From Microbacterium foliorum (GTDB taxonomy: Bacteria > Actinomycetota > Actinomycetes > Actinomycetales > Microbacteriaceae), in the NCBI RefSeq assembly GCF_003367705.1, contig NZ_CP031425.1, positions 1,984,001-2,048,000 of the forward strand: a stretch of 64,000 nt of DNA. Direction: 5' to 3'. The notes under the pieces are model-generated. The model was not told where the DNA came from, ran no database searches, and saw only the letters and a program-made list of their open reading frames with translations. This document shows, piece by piece, positions 1 to 8,440 of the stretch. The position numbers and the translations under genes were made by a program. How positions within the stretch are numbered: the first letter of the stretch is position 1; every line of letters starts with the position of its first letter.

Positions 1-737
1 ACCGGCTCCATCCCCCATTCCACGCCCGCGGCGGCCTGGTCGACCTCGAGCGCGGGTGGCTCTTCGCCGGGGAAGATCCAGAGGTTGTGCAGCGGGATGT
101 CTGAGAACACCTCCTGGGCGACGCCGAAGTTCTTCGCGAGCACCTCGGGCGGGGTGTGGGCGAACCAGTCGGTCAGCAGCAGCGTGTTCGACTCGGACTG
201 GTCGCCGTCGTCGAACGCGAGCACGAACTCGGCCCCGTCGGGGCCGAGACCCTGCAGGGAGTGCGGGGTGCCGGCGGGGAAGAACCACAGGTCGCCCTCC
301 TCCACATCCTCCACCGCGGGAAGACCCGACCGGCTGAGCGTGGTGACCCTCGCCTTGCCGCGGGTCATCACGGCCCATTCGGCGGTCTGGTGCCAGTGCA
401 GTTCGCGGATGCCGCCGGGCTCGAGGTACATGTTCACTCCGGCGATCTCGTCGGAGATGTGGAAGTCCTGCTTGGTGAGCTCCCGCGCCCATCCGCCGCG
501 CTGCACCCGGCGGGGTGAGATGTTGAATGACGACCAGAAGAACGGCTGCGTGCTGATGTCCGTCGCCGGTGCGTGCATCTGATTCGGGAACTGCGACTCG
601 ATGACCTCGTTCTGCGGGCCGGTCATCGTGTTGCTCTGCGGGCGGTCGGCGATGTTCACCTCCCCCTCCTGCGGAAGGTCGGGATCGCCGAGACTGGGCG
701 ACTCCGAGCGCGAGGCGGACCGGTCATCGTGTTCCAT
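1..737 (-). CDS. oxdC: Oxalate decarboxylase, bicupin (3' end outside window)
   Basis: Converts oxalate to formate and CO2 in a Mn-dependent reaction. About 245 residues are visible; the second cupin runs off the left edge. The first cupin carries the metal ligands H114, H116 and E120 (RELHWHQTAEW) and H159 (GTPHS), with the same spacing as Bacillus OxdC. The lid segment SESNT at 181-185 keeps the glutamate that separates decarboxylases from oxalate oxidases. The first ~60 residues are polar and charged, without a signal peptide, so the product is probably cytoplasmic. It lies 36 bases downstream of the MFS gene on the same strand, so the two are probably co-transcribed. Family assignment is firm; that oxalate is the substrate in vivo is inferred from the lid. 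Confidence 0.85.
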   Translation of the reverse strand, partial: MEHDDRSASRSESPSLGDPDLPQEGEVNIADRPQSNTMTGPQNEVIESQFPNQMHAPATDISTQPFFWSSFNISPRRVQRGGWARELTKQDFHISDEIAGVNMYLEPGGIRELHWHQTAEWAVMTRGKARVTTLSRSGLPAVEDVEEGDLWFFPAGTPHSLQGLGPDGAEFVLAFDDGDQSESNTLLLTDWFAHTPPEVLAKNFGVAQEVFSDIPLHNLWIFPGEEPPALEVDQAAAGVEWGMEP

Positions 738-773
738 GTGCGTTCTCTTCTCTCTTCGCAGGTTGCGTGCGGT

Positions 774-2423
774 CTACTCGTGAGCGGGGGTGGCGCGGCG
801 GTGACGAGAAGGCCGCGGAAGCTCCAGCAGGTGCGTGATCTCGGGTGCGGTCTCGCTCATGGCTCGTGCCTTCGCGATCACGTCGGCGTCGAACTCCGTG
901 GTGCGCCCCTCGTGCTGGCTCACGTGCTCCCGCCAGGAGCCGACCGTGTAGGCCTCGACGACCGCCCCGGTGTCGTCGACGTCTTCGTACACGTGCCATT
1001 CCCTCGCACCGGTGCGCAGACGCGTCTGCTCGACACCGTGTATGAGCGCGAGGAACTCCTGACGCTGCTCGGGGCGCACGCGATAGCGGATGAGGACCAG
1101 CACCGCCGCGTCGTCATCGTGTCCCGGGCGCGGACGGTCGTCGATCCCCGGCACCTCCACGATCCCGCGCCCCATCCCGGCCGTCGCCGGCAGCGGCCGC
1201 ACGAGCAGCGACAACCCGCCGAGCGCGCACAGCACGCCGGCTCCGACGACGACGAGACCCGGATCCGTGACCGCAGCGAGCATGCCCGCTCCCGCAGAGC
1301 CGACGGCCGTGCACCCGAAAAGCACCAGCTGATAGAACGAGAGGCCCCGGGTGCGCACCCATACGGGAAGGAAGGCCTGAATGGTCCCGTTGATGGTGGC
1401 GATCACCCCGATCCACGCGAGACCGGTCGCCACGAGCGCCGGGATGGTGATCCAGAGGGTGGGCGACACCACGAGGACGACGAGACCCGCGCCGAAGACC
1501 ACCGACGAGGCGAGGACGACACCGTTGACGGCACCGACCCGGCGCGCCCACGGCAGGACGAATGCGCCGATGATCGACCCCGCTCCGAGTGCGGCCAGCA
1601 GAAGCCCGTAGCCGCTCGCGGAGAACCCCAGGGAGTTCTTGGCGATCGTCGGCAGCAGCGCCCACAGCGCGTTCGCGGGGATCAGGAAGACGGCGAGGCG
1701 GAGCAGGATGGCGCGCACGATCCGCGAATGCCGCACGTAGCGGATGCCCGCGCGTGTCGCATCGCCGAAGGGCTCCGGCCGGATCGCCGGCGGCCGGTAC
1801 GTCTTCCAGAAGAACAGGACGCCCAGGAAGACGAGGAATGAGAGCGCGTTGAGCAGGAACACGGCCGCGACTCCGACCTGCGAGACCACGAGCCCGGCGA
1901 CCGCCGGTCCCACGGCTCGCGCGATGTTCACGCCGATCGATGAGAGGCTCGCCGCATCGATCAGGAGCTTCGCGGGAACGATGTCGGGCACCAGCGCCTG
2001 GAATGCGGGCAGTTGGATGGCGGAGACGATGCCCAGCACGAACGTCGACGCCAACAGGATCAGCGTGGTGGTCTGTCCGACCGCCGTCAGGTAGGTCAGC
2101 CCGAGCACGACCGCGAGCTGGACGCTCTGCGACCACAGCAGGACGAGGCGACGATTGAGGAACTCGCCGATGACTCCGGCGGGGATCGCGAACAGGAGCA
2201 CCGGCGCCGCCGACGCCGTCTGCACGAGCGCCACCAGCAACGGCGAGCTGTCGTCCTGCACCAGCAGCCACTGCGCGCCGACCGTCTGCATCCAGCTCCC
2301 GATGTTGCTGACGATCGACGCCAACCACACCAGACGGAAGAGGGGAAGGGCCAGCGGCGCGAACCCGGAGCGCCACCCGGCACGGGCATCGTCCGCGACG
2401 ACGGCCGTGCCGCTTCTGATCAT
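774..2423 (-). CDS. MFS exporter with C-terminal ABM-like domain (MFS_3 type)
   Basis: A 549-residue major facilitator of the MFS_3 type (EntS-like exporters). The first ~420 residues hold about 12 hydrophobic helices, with GSWMQTVGAQWL in the first loop. The last ~115 residues form a soluble domain resembling antibiotic-biosynthesis-monooxygenase (ABM) folds (RYRVRPEQRQEF, EWHVYEDVDD), a tail normal for this family. The ATG at 2423 is chosen because a GAGGTGGG-type ribosome site precedes it and membrane helix 1 follows soon; an in-frame extension to 2627 looks non-coding. It is divergent from the regulator at 2648 and upstream of oxalate decarboxylase. The substrate is unknown; export of an organic acid or metabolite is only a guess from context. 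Confidence 0.85.
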   Translation of the reverse strand: MIRSGTAVVADDARAGWRSGFAPLALPLFRLVWLASIVSNIGSWMQTVGAQWLLVQDDSSPLLVALVQTASAAPVLLFAIPAGVIGEFLNRRLVLLWSQSVQLAVVLGLTYLTAVGQTTTLILLASTFVLGIVSAIQLPAFQALVPDIVPAKLLIDAASLSSIGVNIARAVGPAVAGLVVSQVGVAAVFLLNALSFLVFLGVLFFWKTYRPPAIRPEPFGDATRAGIRYVRHSRIVRAILLRLAVFLIPANALWALLPTIAKNSLGFSASGYGLLLAALGAGSIIGAFVLPWARRVGAVNGVVLASSVVFGAGLVVLVVSPTLWITIPALVATGLAWIGVIATINGTIQAFLPVWVRTRGLSFYQLVLFGCTAVGSAGAGMLAAVTDPGLVVVGAGVLCALGGLSLLVRPLPATAGMGRGIVEVPGIDDRPRPGHDDDAAVLVLIRYRVRPEQRQEFLALIHGVEQTRLRTGAREWHVYEDVDDTGAVVEAYTVGSWREHVSQHEGRTTEFDADVIAKARAMSETAPEITHLLELPRPSRHRRATPAHE

Positions 2424-2647
2424 GTCCCACCTCGATCGTTCGTCCGTGTGAGACGAATCTAGGAACTGCGGCCCGTCCTGCCCTCCGACAGGAGTCGGAT
2501 CACCGCCGGTGCCTTTTCTGCCTGGTTTCTTCCTGGACTGCACCGGCCGATGGGCGTTGCATGGACGTACTCGACGTCGGCGAGGTGCGACCCACCATCG
2601 CCGGAGCAGAACGATCGGTGAGCCCATCCCCCCACAGGAGCGAACCC

Positions 2648-3700
2648 ATGACGATCAGCGATGTCACAGCCGGCCCCGTGTCTCCGACGGAGCGCGAGAT
2701 CGCGCGGCAGCTCGGATCCTCTCTGAACCGTCGCGTCGTGATACCCGAGTCCGGGGCCGCGCCGTCTGACGGCGCGTCGCGAGCAGAGGTGCTCTCGGTC
2801 CCGGTGTTCGATGACGGCACGGCGGTCGCGATCATCGAGATCGACCTCGGCGACGGATCAGCTCTCACGGCGAACGAGTTCGAAGCCGTCGACGCGGCAT
2901 CGGCACTCGTGCGGATGGCTCGTCGGCGCACCTCGGGATCTTCACGAGCGGACCGCGAGTCCGTCATGACGCACCTGCTGGACGCCGACGAATCGGTGCG
3001 TCGAGAGGCGTACGCCCGTGCGCTGCGGCAGAGGTGGGTGCACCGAGACGCGGGAACCGTCGTGCGCGCCGTGCTGATCGATGCCGCCGTCACGGAGGTC
3101 GAACGCATCGCATTCGGTCGTCACCTCGCCCATCTGCGTCCGGTCCCCGCGCACTTCATCGCGCTCGAGGCCGGGATGGTCGTCCTCGTCGGACAGCCCT
3201 CCGACGGCGACCTCACCGACGAGCTGCTGCGCGAGGCGACCAGACGCGGGTTGCGCATTCTCGGAATCGGCTCGGCCTCCCCGGCGACCGGCGACGGAGA
3301 CCTGCGCCGCGCGGCGGACGAGGCGGCGATCGCGGCGTCCCTCGCGGCCGCACTCCCCCAGTTCCACCCGTCCGTCGACGCGAGCGAACTCGGTGGATGG
3401 CGGCTGCTCGCCACCGCATCCGCCGACCCCGGCGCACTCCGGATCATCTCGCCGGCCGCACAGTTCCTCTACTCGCAGACCGACGACAGTCAGCGCCTGA
3501 CGGTCGAGACGTATCTCGACGTCGGCGCCAACGTGGTCGCCGCGTGTCAGATCCTCTTCCTCCATCGCACGACCCTCTACTACCGGCTCGATCGAATGCC
3601 CCCGGTCGTGAAAGACGCACTCGATGACGGCGTGAAACGCAGCACCCTGCACCTGGCGCTGAAGCTCATCCGTCTCTGGGAATCGACCGGCCGATTGTGA
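2648..3700 (+). CDS. PucR/CdaR-type transcriptional regulator
   Basis: A 350-residue regulator. The C-terminal ~55 residues form the HTH_30 domain typical of CdaR/PucR proteins (YLDVGANVVAACQILFLHRT, then LYYRLDRM). The middle resembles the degenerate GGDEF-like domain of CdaR. The N-terminal ~85 residues look like the end of a GAF-type sensor. The ATG at 2648 is preceded by AGGAG at 2637-2641; an upstream in-frame ATG at 2561 has no ribosome site. It is divergent from the MFS/oxalate decarboxylase pair, so control of those genes is the simplest inference. CdaR-family members often sense organic acids, which fits oxalate, but the ligand cannot be read from sequence. Confidence 0.75.
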   Translation: MTISDVTAGPVSPTEREIARQLGSSLNRRVVIPESGAAPSDGASRAEVLSVPVFDDGTAVAIIEIDLGDGSALTANEFEAVDAASALVRMARRRTSGSSRADRESVMTHLLDADESVRREAYARALRQRWVHRDAGTVVRAVLIDAAVTEVERIAFGRHLAHLRPVPAHFIALEAGMVVLVGQPSDGDLTDELLREATRRGLRILGIGSASPATGDGDLRRAADEAAIAASLAAALPQFHPSVDASELGGWRLLATASADPGALRIISPAAQFLYSQTDDSQRLTVETYLDVGANVVAACQILFLHRTTLYYRLDRMPPVVKDALDDGVKRSTLHLALKLIRLWESTGRL

Positions 3701-3721
3701 GGACGCACCCGGCTGTGCCGA

Positions 3722-6010
3722 TCATGCCGGCGACGAGTCCGCTGCAGACGACCCCGGCGTGCCGACCAACGACACCTCCCGGCGCACTCGGGCGAAGATG
3801 AACGCCTCGCTGCTGCCGGGACCCAGCAGGCGCAGCGCTTCGTCCGCCTCAGCGATCGCGGCCTCGCCCTCGCCCGCCTGGATGAGCGCTCGGATGTGTC
3901 GGCGCATCATCAGCAGAACGCGGGTGTCGTCCTTCAGCTCGCGAGCGATGGCGATGCCCAGCTCTCCGATGCGCATCGCATCCTGCAGCCGTCCGACCGC
4001 GCAGTAGGCGTCGATCAGATCCAGACATGCCGCGAACTGGGTGACGATGCTGGTGAGGGTGTCGGCGGTCTCGGTCGAACGCACCCGGCGGAGAGTGGCC
4101 TCCGTGGCCTCGATCGCCTCGAGGTACTGCCCGCGCTTGCCCTTGACCATGGACGACAGCACCAGGGCATTCTCCAGCCCCGTCGTCTCTCCCGCGGTGC
4201 GGAACGCCTCGGCGGCCGCGAGAGCCGCCGCATCCGCGTCGACGAGGCGATCCACGCCCATGCTCGCCCAGCCGATGTAGTACTGGGCCCAGCCCTCCTG
4301 CGCGGAGTCCCCGGCGCGCAGCGCTGCGGCCAGCGCGGCACGCGCGGTGACGACCGCCTGCTCCCGGTCCCCCACCTCGACGATCTCGGCCCAGGCGACA
4401 TATCCGAGCTGTGCGGCCTCTTTGCCGGGATCTCCGAGGCGCCGCGCCGCGCTCGCCGCGAGCGAGTAGAACCGGTGCCAGTTGCCCCACGGCATCCAGA
4501 TGTCCGAGTACCAGTGCAGCGCATCGGCGACGTCGCAGACCGTCTCGTCCTCGCCGAGCTGCGCGGCCTCCGTGTAGGCCGGCCACCAGTGCTCGGCCTC
4601 GGCGCGGATCCATTCCGCCGCGGCCTCGGCATCGGCGAATCCGCGCCCCGTGCGAGCGAGCGTCGTCGGTTCCCTGTTCGGCTCGTACCACGCGCCGGCG
4701 CGTTCGAGACTGCCGAGCAGCCATGACCGCATGTGGTCGCGGCGACGCGACACCTCGTCCGCGCCCACCGAGGCATGCAGCTTGCTCCGCCCGAACAGGC
4801 GCATCAGGTCATGCAGACGGTAGCGGTCTCCGCCGCCCGCTTCGAGCATCCCGAGATCGGTGAGATCGTCGAGCCGCGCCTCCACCTCCGAGAGATCGGA
4901 AGAGCGCACCGTCGCCGCGGCGAGGTGCGCACCGAACGTCCTCCCGTCGATCAACGAGATCCACCGGAACAGCGCGGCCGTCCGCGGGTCGAGCTCGTCG
5001 TAGGAGAGCGAGATGGCCGCCTCGACCGCCAGGTCACCGGCGACCAGAAGGCGCAGTCGATCCTCCGACGTCCGCAGCCGTCGGAGCAGGTCTGCGACGG
5101 TCCAGGCGGGCCGACTGGCGATGCGGTTGCCCACGACCCGCAGCGCGAGCGGCACATCGTCGCAGAGACCCGCCACCTCGTCGAGAGCTTCGTCGTCTTC
5201 GACAGCCTGCGGAATCAGACGGTGCAGAAAGGTGATGCTCTCTGCTCGACGGAGCGGACCGAGACGCACCCGCTGCACGCCCTCGAGACCGGCCAGGCTC
5301 CGCCGGGACGTCACGACGACGACATCGCCGGCGCAGATCGAGAGGATCGGGCGGATCTGGGCTTCGTTCGCGACGTTGTCGAGCAGCACCGAGACCGCGG
5401 AGTGGTCCACGGCGGACCGCCACCGGGTCCGGGCGTCTGCGAGATCCGCGGGCGGCCTCTGCTCGGCCCCGGGAAGCTGACGCAGCAGAGCGGTCATCAC
5501 CTGCAGCGGTGTGAGGGGCGAGGCGCCGTATCCGTCGAGTCCGAGGAACAGCACCGGAAGCCCGGTCGACGCTCGTCCGCGCTCGAGGATCTCGATCGCC
5601 ACGGTCGTCTTGCCTATGCCCGGCGCTCCGCTGATGATCAGCGCCGGACGCTGGGTGCCCGCGGGCACCTGCCCGCAGAGGACCGCCAGCGCCTCATCGA
5701 TCTCGGCGTCGCGACCCGAGAAGTCGAACACACGGTGTGGCGATATCGCTCCGGGCCCCTCGACCGGCAGCGGGGCACGCGGGCGGGCACGGGCCGCTCG
5801 CAGGAACGCGTGCCGATCCGCGGCATCGAGGCCGAGCCCGTCGGCCAGCGCGTCGACGGTGCGTCGCTGCGGAGACGCGCTCGCGCCCCGCTCGAGGTCG
5901 CCGATCGTTCGCACGCTCACCCCCGACTGGGCGGCGAGCGCTTCGAGGGTCAGGTTGTGCCCCACTCGCAACGACCGCAGCAGCCGTCCGAAGGGTGAAG
6001 GTTCGATCAC
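3722..6010 (-). CDS. XRE-HTH / STAND NTPase regulator with C-terminal helical repeats
   Basis: A 762-residue protein of AfsR/NB-ARC-like build. Residues 7-63 are an XRE helix-turn-helix (LTLEALAAQSGVSVRTIGDL). An NB-ARC-type ATPase follows, with P-loop GAPGIGKTT at 128-136, a Walker B-like SVLLDNV, a GxP-type GLCDDVPLALRV and an MHD-like YRLHDLMRLF. The C-terminal ~330 residues are helical, alanine-rich and TPR-like, the usual ligand-sensing part of STAND proteins. The family switches on ATP binding and can oligomerise. It shares orientation with the MFS gene at 6108-7325, with a 97-base gap. Its target is unknown, and the family includes both regulators of secondary metabolism and signalling ATPases of unknown role. 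Confidence 0.8.
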   Translation of the reverse strand: MIEPSPFGRLLRSLRVGHNLTLEALAAQSGVSVRTIGDLERGASASPQRRTVDALADGLGLDAADRHAFLRAARARPRAPLPVEGPGAISPHRVFDFSGRDAEIDEALAVLCGQVPAGTQRPALIISGAPGIGKTTVAIEILERGRASTGLPVLFLGLDGYGASPLTPLQVMTALLRQLPGAEQRPPADLADARTRWRSAVDHSAVSVLLDNVANEAQIRPILSICAGDVVVVTSRRSLAGLEGVQRVRLGPLRRAESITFLHRLIPQAVEDDEALDEVAGLCDDVPLALRVVGNRIASRPAWTVADLLRRLRTSEDRLRLLVAGDLAVEAAISLSYDELDPRTAALFRWISLIDGRTFGAHLAAATVRSSDLSEVEARLDDLTDLGMLEAGGGDRYRLHDLMRLFGRSKLHASVGADEVSRRRDHMRSWLLGSLERAGAWYEPNREPTTLARTGRGFADAEAAAEWIRAEAEHWWPAYTEAAQLGEDETVCDVADALHWYSDIWMPWGNWHRFYSLAASAARRLGDPGKEAAQLGYVAWAEIVEVGDREQAVVTARAALAAALRAGDSAQEGWAQYYIGWASMGVDRLVDADAAALAAAEAFRTAGETTGLENALVLSSMVKGKRGQYLEAIEATEATLRRVRSTETADTLTSIVTQFAACLDLIDAYCAVGRLQDAMRIGELGIAIARELKDDTRVLLMMRRHIRALIQAGEGEAAIAEADEALRLLGPGSSEAFIFARVRREVSLVGTPGSSAADSSPA

Positions 6011-6107
6011 GACATCCGCCTCTCGCTGGGTTCAGCTTGGCAGGTCTTTTCGGATCGGAGGCGGTGGGCCTGTCACAGTGCAGTGTCGGAGCGGATCGGT
6101 GCGACGA

Positions 6108-7325
6108 TCACTGCGCAACGCGCGGCGCCGGATCGACGACAGCGCGGCGCATCACCGTCGCCGCCGAGACCGTCGCGACGAGGACGACCGAGATGAACAC
6201 GAGGAGCACGGTCGTCTGGGAGGCGAAGGTGAGGATCACGCCGATCGCGAGCACCGGCAGAGCGAGCCCGCAGTACGCGATGAGGAAGATCAGAGCGAGA
6301 GTCTCGCCGCGGCGCCCCGGCTCGGCGAGTCCCGCGGCTGTGGCCACCGACGATTTGAACAGCAGCCCCACGCCGACACCCGCGACGATGCCCCCTCCGA
6401 TGAAGACCGCGAGCGACGGCACCAGAGTCCCCACGGCGACGGCGACGAGGCCCAGGGCGCAGCAGACCGCCGCGATCGTCAGCTGCATTCTCAGCGGCAG
6501 ACGCGCGAGCACCACCTGGCCCGTGGCCGCGGCGGCGAACACCGAGCATGCGGTCAGGCCGGCGACGAGGTGGTCGTGCTCGTCGAAGGTGCTGACGAGG
6601 ATGGTCGGCGCGAGCGATGTGAACAGTCCGAAGAGCGCGAAGCCCGCGAAGGCGCCGAAACCTGCGGCGACGAACGCCGACCGCGAGCGCGGCGGCGCGG
6701 CGATGCGCTGGGGTCGATACCGTCGCGGCTCCTCAGGGGGCGTCACGGTCTCGGGCACGCAGGCGACGGCGATCGCCGCCACGAGCAGCACGATGAGGAA
6801 CACCGCGTGCGGCAGCATCAGCGGCGCAGGCAGGAATTCGGCGAACAGACCGCCGACCAGGGGCCCGAATGCCAGCCCGCCGAGGTTCGCCGCACCGGCG
6901 ACGGACGCCGCCACGATGACGTGCTCGTCGGGCCTCGCCTGCGCACGCAGCTCTCCCAGATGGGCGGTGGCGGTGGCGGTGAGGATGCCGACGCTCGCGC
7001 CGTTCACCAGCCGCGCTGCGAGAAGACCCGGCACGTCGTGCCACAGCAGGAACAGCACGGCGCTGAGCGCGGCGATGAGGATCGCGATCACCAGCATCCG
7101 CCGCCTCCCCATCCAGTCGCTCACGTGTCCGAGCAGGAAGAGGCTGAGGACGACGCCGACCGCGAACGCGGCGAAGATCATCGTGATGACCGAGACGGGG
7201 AACCCGTCGGCCTGCTGGTAGAGCGGATACAGCGGTGTGGGCACGGTCGCGTAAGCCATGACGAGGAGGAAGGCGCACGCGACGACCCAGAATCCCGCAC
7301 CGTGCGAGATGCGAGCGTTCGACAT
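6108..7325 (-). CDS. MFS transporter
   Basis: A 405-residue major facilitator with about 12 predicted helices. The loop between helices 2 and 3 carries GHVSDWMGRRRML, the classic MFS motif A. No substrate-specific motif was recognised; drug or metabolite efflux is the usual role of such proteins. The ATG at 7325 lies 6 bases after a TAGCGT -10 hexamer (7337-7332) with no Shine-Dalgarno sequence, which fits a leaderless transcript. A palindrome at 7364-7380 sits just upstream of this promoter, and the gene is divergent from the hydrolase at 7517. No obvious dedicated regulator lies beside it; the XRE-STAND gene immediately downstream is one candidate. Confidence 0.85.
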   Translation of the reverse strand: MSNARISHGAGFWVVACAFLLVMAYATVPTPLYPLYQQADGFPVSVITMIFAAFAVGVVLSLFLLGHVSDWMGRRRMLVIAILIAALSAVLFLLWHDVPGLLAARLVNGASVGILTATATAHLGELRAQARPDEHVIVAASVAGAANLGGLAFGPLVGGLFAEFLPAPLMLPHAVFLIVLLVAAIAVACVPETVTPPEEPRRYRPQRIAAPPRSRSAFVAAGFGAFAGFALFGLFTSLAPTILVSTFDEHDHLVAGLTACSVFAAAATGQVVLARLPLRMQLTIAAVCCALGLVAVAVGTLVPSLAVFIGGGIVAGVGVGLLFKSSVATAAGLAEPGRRGETLALIFLIAYCGLALPVLAIGVILTFASQTTVLLVFISVVLVATVSAATVMRRAVVDPAPRVAQ

Positions 7326-7331
7326 GTGGAG

Positions 7332-7337
7332 ACGCTA
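7332..7337 (-). promoter_or_regulatory. Leaderless -10 element of the MFS gene
   Basis: Minus-strand TAGCGT ends 6 bases (CTCCAC) before the ATG at 7325. There is no room for a ribosome site, so transcription probably starts at or next to the start codon. The -35 region has no clear consensus. Confidence 0.55.
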
Positions 7338-7362
7338 CCGCGCGAGCGCCGGTCGGGCCCGA

Positions 7363-7406
7363 ACAGATGTCGAACATCTGCGCGACGCATCCTGGACAGA
7401 TGTCGA
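7363..7406. promoter_or_regulatory. Candidate operator: palindrome plus repeat copy
   Basis: CAGATGTCGAACATCTG at 7364-7380 is a perfect palindrome with 7-base arms and a 3-base centre. ACAGATGTCGA recurs at 7363-7373 and 7396-7406, offset by 33 bases (about three helical turns). The first copy lies just upstream of the MFS promoter; the second overlaps the expected -35 of the hydrolase promoter. It probably controls both divergent genes; the cognate regulator is unknown. Confidence 0.55.
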
Positions 7407-7430
7407 GGTGCCGGCTCGGGGCCGCGAGTT

Positions 7431-7452
7431 ATCGTGGGCGCGCTCCCACGAT
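7431..7452 (+). promoter_or_regulatory. Inverted repeat at the hydrolase transcription start
   Basis: ATCGTGGG (7431-7438) and CCCACGAT (7445-7452) are perfect 8-base arms. They overlap a TATCGT -10-like hexamer at 7430-7435. This is either a second operator or a hairpin at the 5' end of the message for the gene at 7517. Confidence 0.4.
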
Positions 7453-7516
7453 GCAGACGTGGGGCGATCGACAGTCGTCCGAAGCGGTTCGGGCGACAGA
7501 AACCTGGAGGCTGATC

Positions 7517-8353
7517 ATGGCGTTCGTGACCACGGATGATGGCGCAGAGATCTACTACAAGGACTGGGGCAGCCCCGACGCGCAGCCCATCATGTTCCAC
7601 CACGGTTGGCCGCTCTCGTCGGACGACTGGGACACCCAGATGCTGTACTTCCTCGACAAGGGCTACCGCGTCGTGGCCAGCGACCGCCGTGGGCACGGTC
7701 GGTCGTCGCAGATCGGCACCGGTCACGACATGGACCACTACGCCAGTGACGCCTCGGCGGTGGTCGAGCACCTCGACCTCCACGACGCGATCCACATCGG
7801 GCACTCGACGGGTGGCGGGCAGGTCGCACGGTATGTGGCGAAGTTCGGGCAGCCGCAGGGACGCGTCGCCAAGGCCGTGCTCGTCTCTTCCGTGCCTCCG
7901 CTGATGCTGGAGACCGACGGCAACCCCGACGGCCTTCCGCTGTCGGTGTTCGACGGCTTCCGGGACGGCCTGGCGGCCAACCGCGCCGAGTTCTTCCAGG
8001 CGGTGGCGTCCGGACCCTTCTACGGATTCAACCGTGAGGGCGTGGAGCTCTCCGAACCCGTCGTCGCCAACTGGTGGCGTCAGGGGATGACGGGCAGCGC
8101 GCTCGCTCACTACGCCGGCATCAAGGCCTTCTCCGAGACCGATCAGACCGACGATCTCACGGCGATCACCGTGCCCGTGCTCGTGCTCCAGGGCGACGAC
8201 GACCAGATCGTCCCGTACAAGGACGCCGCGCTGAAGCAACACGAGCTGCTCAGCGACTCGACCCTCAAGATCTACGAGGGATTCCCGCACGGCATGCTGA
8301 CGACGCATGCGGATGTCATCAACCCCGACATCCTCGCCTTCATCCAGCAGTAG
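7517..8353 (+). CDS. Alpha/beta hydrolase, non-heme chloroperoxidase/esterase type
   Basis: A 278-residue cytoplasmic hydrolase of the cofactor-free chloroperoxidase/arylesterase family. The nucleophile is S97 in GHSTGGG, the acid is in LQGDDDQIVP and the histidine in GFPHGML. The oxyanion-hole region HHGWPLSSDDW and the segment GPFYGFNR are typical of the family. These enzymes hydrolyse esters; the halogenating activity seen in vitro depends on peracid formation and is probably not physiological. The ATG at 7517 follows CTGGAGG at 7504-7510; an in-frame ATG at 7367 overlaps the operator and is rejected. The gene is divergent from an MFS gene and shares an operator region with it, so joint control in a detoxification response is plausible. 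Confidence 0.88.
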   Translation: MAFVTTDDGAEIYYKDWGSPDAQPIMFHHGWPLSSDDWDTQMLYFLDKGYRVVASDRRGHGRSSQIGTGHDMDHYASDASAVVEHLDLHDAIHIGHSTGGGQVARYVAKFGQPQGRVAKAVLVSSVPPLMLETDGNPDGLPLSVFDGFRDGLAANRAEFFQAVASGPFYGFNREGVELSEPVVANWWRQGMTGSALAHYAGIKAFSETDQTDDLTAITVPVLVLQGDDDQIVPYKDAALKQHELLSDSTLKIYEGFPHGMLTTHADVINPDILAFIQQ

Positions 8354-8368
8354 CCGCGAGGCTGTCGC

Positions 8369-8410
8369 GTGACGGCGCACCCGACGTTCGGCGTTCGGGT
8401 GCGCCGTCAC
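8369..8410. terminator. Bidirectional hairpin terminator
   Basis: Perfect 16-base arms, GTGACGGCGCACCCGA at 8369-8384 and its complement at 8395-8410, around a 10-base loop. It lies between the convergent genes ending at 8353 and 8441. There is no strong T-tract on either side. Confidence 0.75.
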
Positions 8411-8440
8411 CGTGCGGCACGAGGTGCGCTACGAGGTGCG

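Noticed and set aside
573..1841. Plus-strand open frame opposite oxdC and the MFS_3 gene
   Set aside because: Antisense of two recognisable genes; no homology-like motifs.
5511..7514. Plus-strand open frame of 667 codons across the STAND and MFS genes
   Set aside because: Composition is Arg/Asp/His-rich, typical of an antisense frame, and it spans two real minus-strand genes and their spacer.
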